From: an uncultured bacterium
Lineage (GTDB): Bacteria > Planctomycetota > UBA8108
DNA length: 16,233 bases
Reading direction: 5' to 3'
Assembly: GCA_913050545.1 (NCBI GenBank)
Contig: CAJWZY010000015.1
Location: forward strand, 1 to 16,233
Part shown: piece by piece, positions 15,837 to 16,233 of the stretch
Layout: every line of letters begins with the position of its first letter
Numbering within the stretch: the first letter of the stretch is position 1
The notes under the pieces: model-generated
Told to the model about the DNA's origin: nothing
The model's database searches: none
What the model saw: the letters and a program-made list of their open reading frames with translations, nothing else
Translations under genes and position numbers: made by a program

Positions 15837-16233
15837 ATGACCGGGTTCGACACTGAGAAATTGAGTAACGCCACCCTGGGGGAAGAGGTTTACAGGACAA
15901 CCCTGGCCTCTGGTCTCGGGATTTCCTTCTGCCCCAAGCCGGGCTTCCAGAAGCGCTACGCCTGTTATTCCACCCACTTCGGGTCGATTGACAATGAGTT
16001 CACCGGCACCGATGGGGATACGCTGCGGGTCCCGGATGGAATCGCGCATTTCCTCGAGCACACCCTTTTTGAGACTCCAGAGGGAAATGCTTCGGATCTC
16101 TTTGCCCGCAACGGGGCCTCCAACAATGCCAGCACCTCCTTTTCGCAGACCACCTATCTTTTTGCCGCCAGCGACCGCTTCTGGGACAACCTCGGCCTCC
16201 TGATCGACTTTGTCGAGAACCCCTGCTTCCAGG
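15837..16233 (+). CDS. M16 zinc metallopeptidase (YmfH-like), N-terminal part, cut by window end
   Basis: Only the first 132 codons are present and the frame is open to the right edge. HFLEH at residues 71-75, inside GIAHFLEHTLFE, is the inverted zinc-binding motif of the M16 family, with two His ligands and the catalytic Glu74. The third zinc ligand, a Glu some 75 residues later in this family, lies beyond the window. ASNNASTSFSQTTYLF (94-109) matches the following conserved strand. The ATG at 15837 has GGAGGTG 10 nt upstream, a strong ribosome binding site sitting in a CCTCC-T-GGAGG palindrome. It lies 37 nt after the zinc-less M16 gene, in the order expected for a YmfF/YmfH pair whose products may act together. 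No export signal is visible. Confidence 0.88.
   Translation, partial: MTGFDTEKLSNATLGEEVYRTTLASGLGISFCPKPGFQKRYACYSTHFGSIDNEFTGTDGDTLRVPDGIAHFLEHTLFETPEGNASDLFARNGASNNASTSFSQTTYLFAASDRFWDNLGLLIDFVENPCFQ

Overview
The window reads as a GC-rich chromosomal segment of a Gram-negative-type bacterium. The evidence is an LPS-core gene (waaA/kdtA), SecA with its C-terminal zinc tail, and two exported proteins. Both exported proteins end in a dockerin-like double repeat with a short Pro/Gly/Cys tail. From general knowledge, such endings on large secreted proteins are common in Planctomycetota and some related environmental lineages, so a planctomycete-like origin is plausible. That is an inference from one protein feature, not a demonstrated assignment.

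Layout: positions 1-770 hold the 3' end of secA, followed on the same strand by waaA (827-2164) and metK (2262-3407). Pointing the other way are two secreted, dockerin-tailed proteins in a two-gene operon. The upstream gene (7254-5044) encodes repetitive, probably propeller-like sequence with an Fn3-like insert. The downstream gene (5030-3411) encodes two cohesin-like domains and a carboxypeptidase-regulatory-like domain. The downstream gene ends 3 nt from the metK stop codon. A 424-nt divergent intergenic region (7255-7678) holds no convincing gene but several nested inverted repeats. Rightward from it come asnS (7679-8992), nadD (9040-9651), ald (9823-10950) and a long-chain polyprenyl diphosphate synthase (10998-12002). 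moaC (12534-12031) lies convergent to the synthase, with two hairpins at the junction. A good sigma70-type promoter precedes mutL (12700-14505). mutL is followed 13 nt later by an M16 peptidase-like protein without the zinc motif (14519-15799) and then by the start of an M16 peptidase with an intact HFLEH motif (15837 to the window end).

Most of the window is housekeeping: protein export, LPS assembly, SAM synthesis, Asn-tRNA charging, NAD synthesis, alanine catabolism, isoprenoid chains, molybdopterin synthesis and mismatch repair. The accessory parts are the two-gene secreted dockerin-type operon, the structured intergenic region beside it, and the M16 pair behind mutL. I see no CRISPR array, tRNA, rRNA, insertion sequence or phage gene, and no clear evidence of a wholly new system. 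The least explained parts are the two surface proteins and the palindrome-rich gap at 7389-7556.
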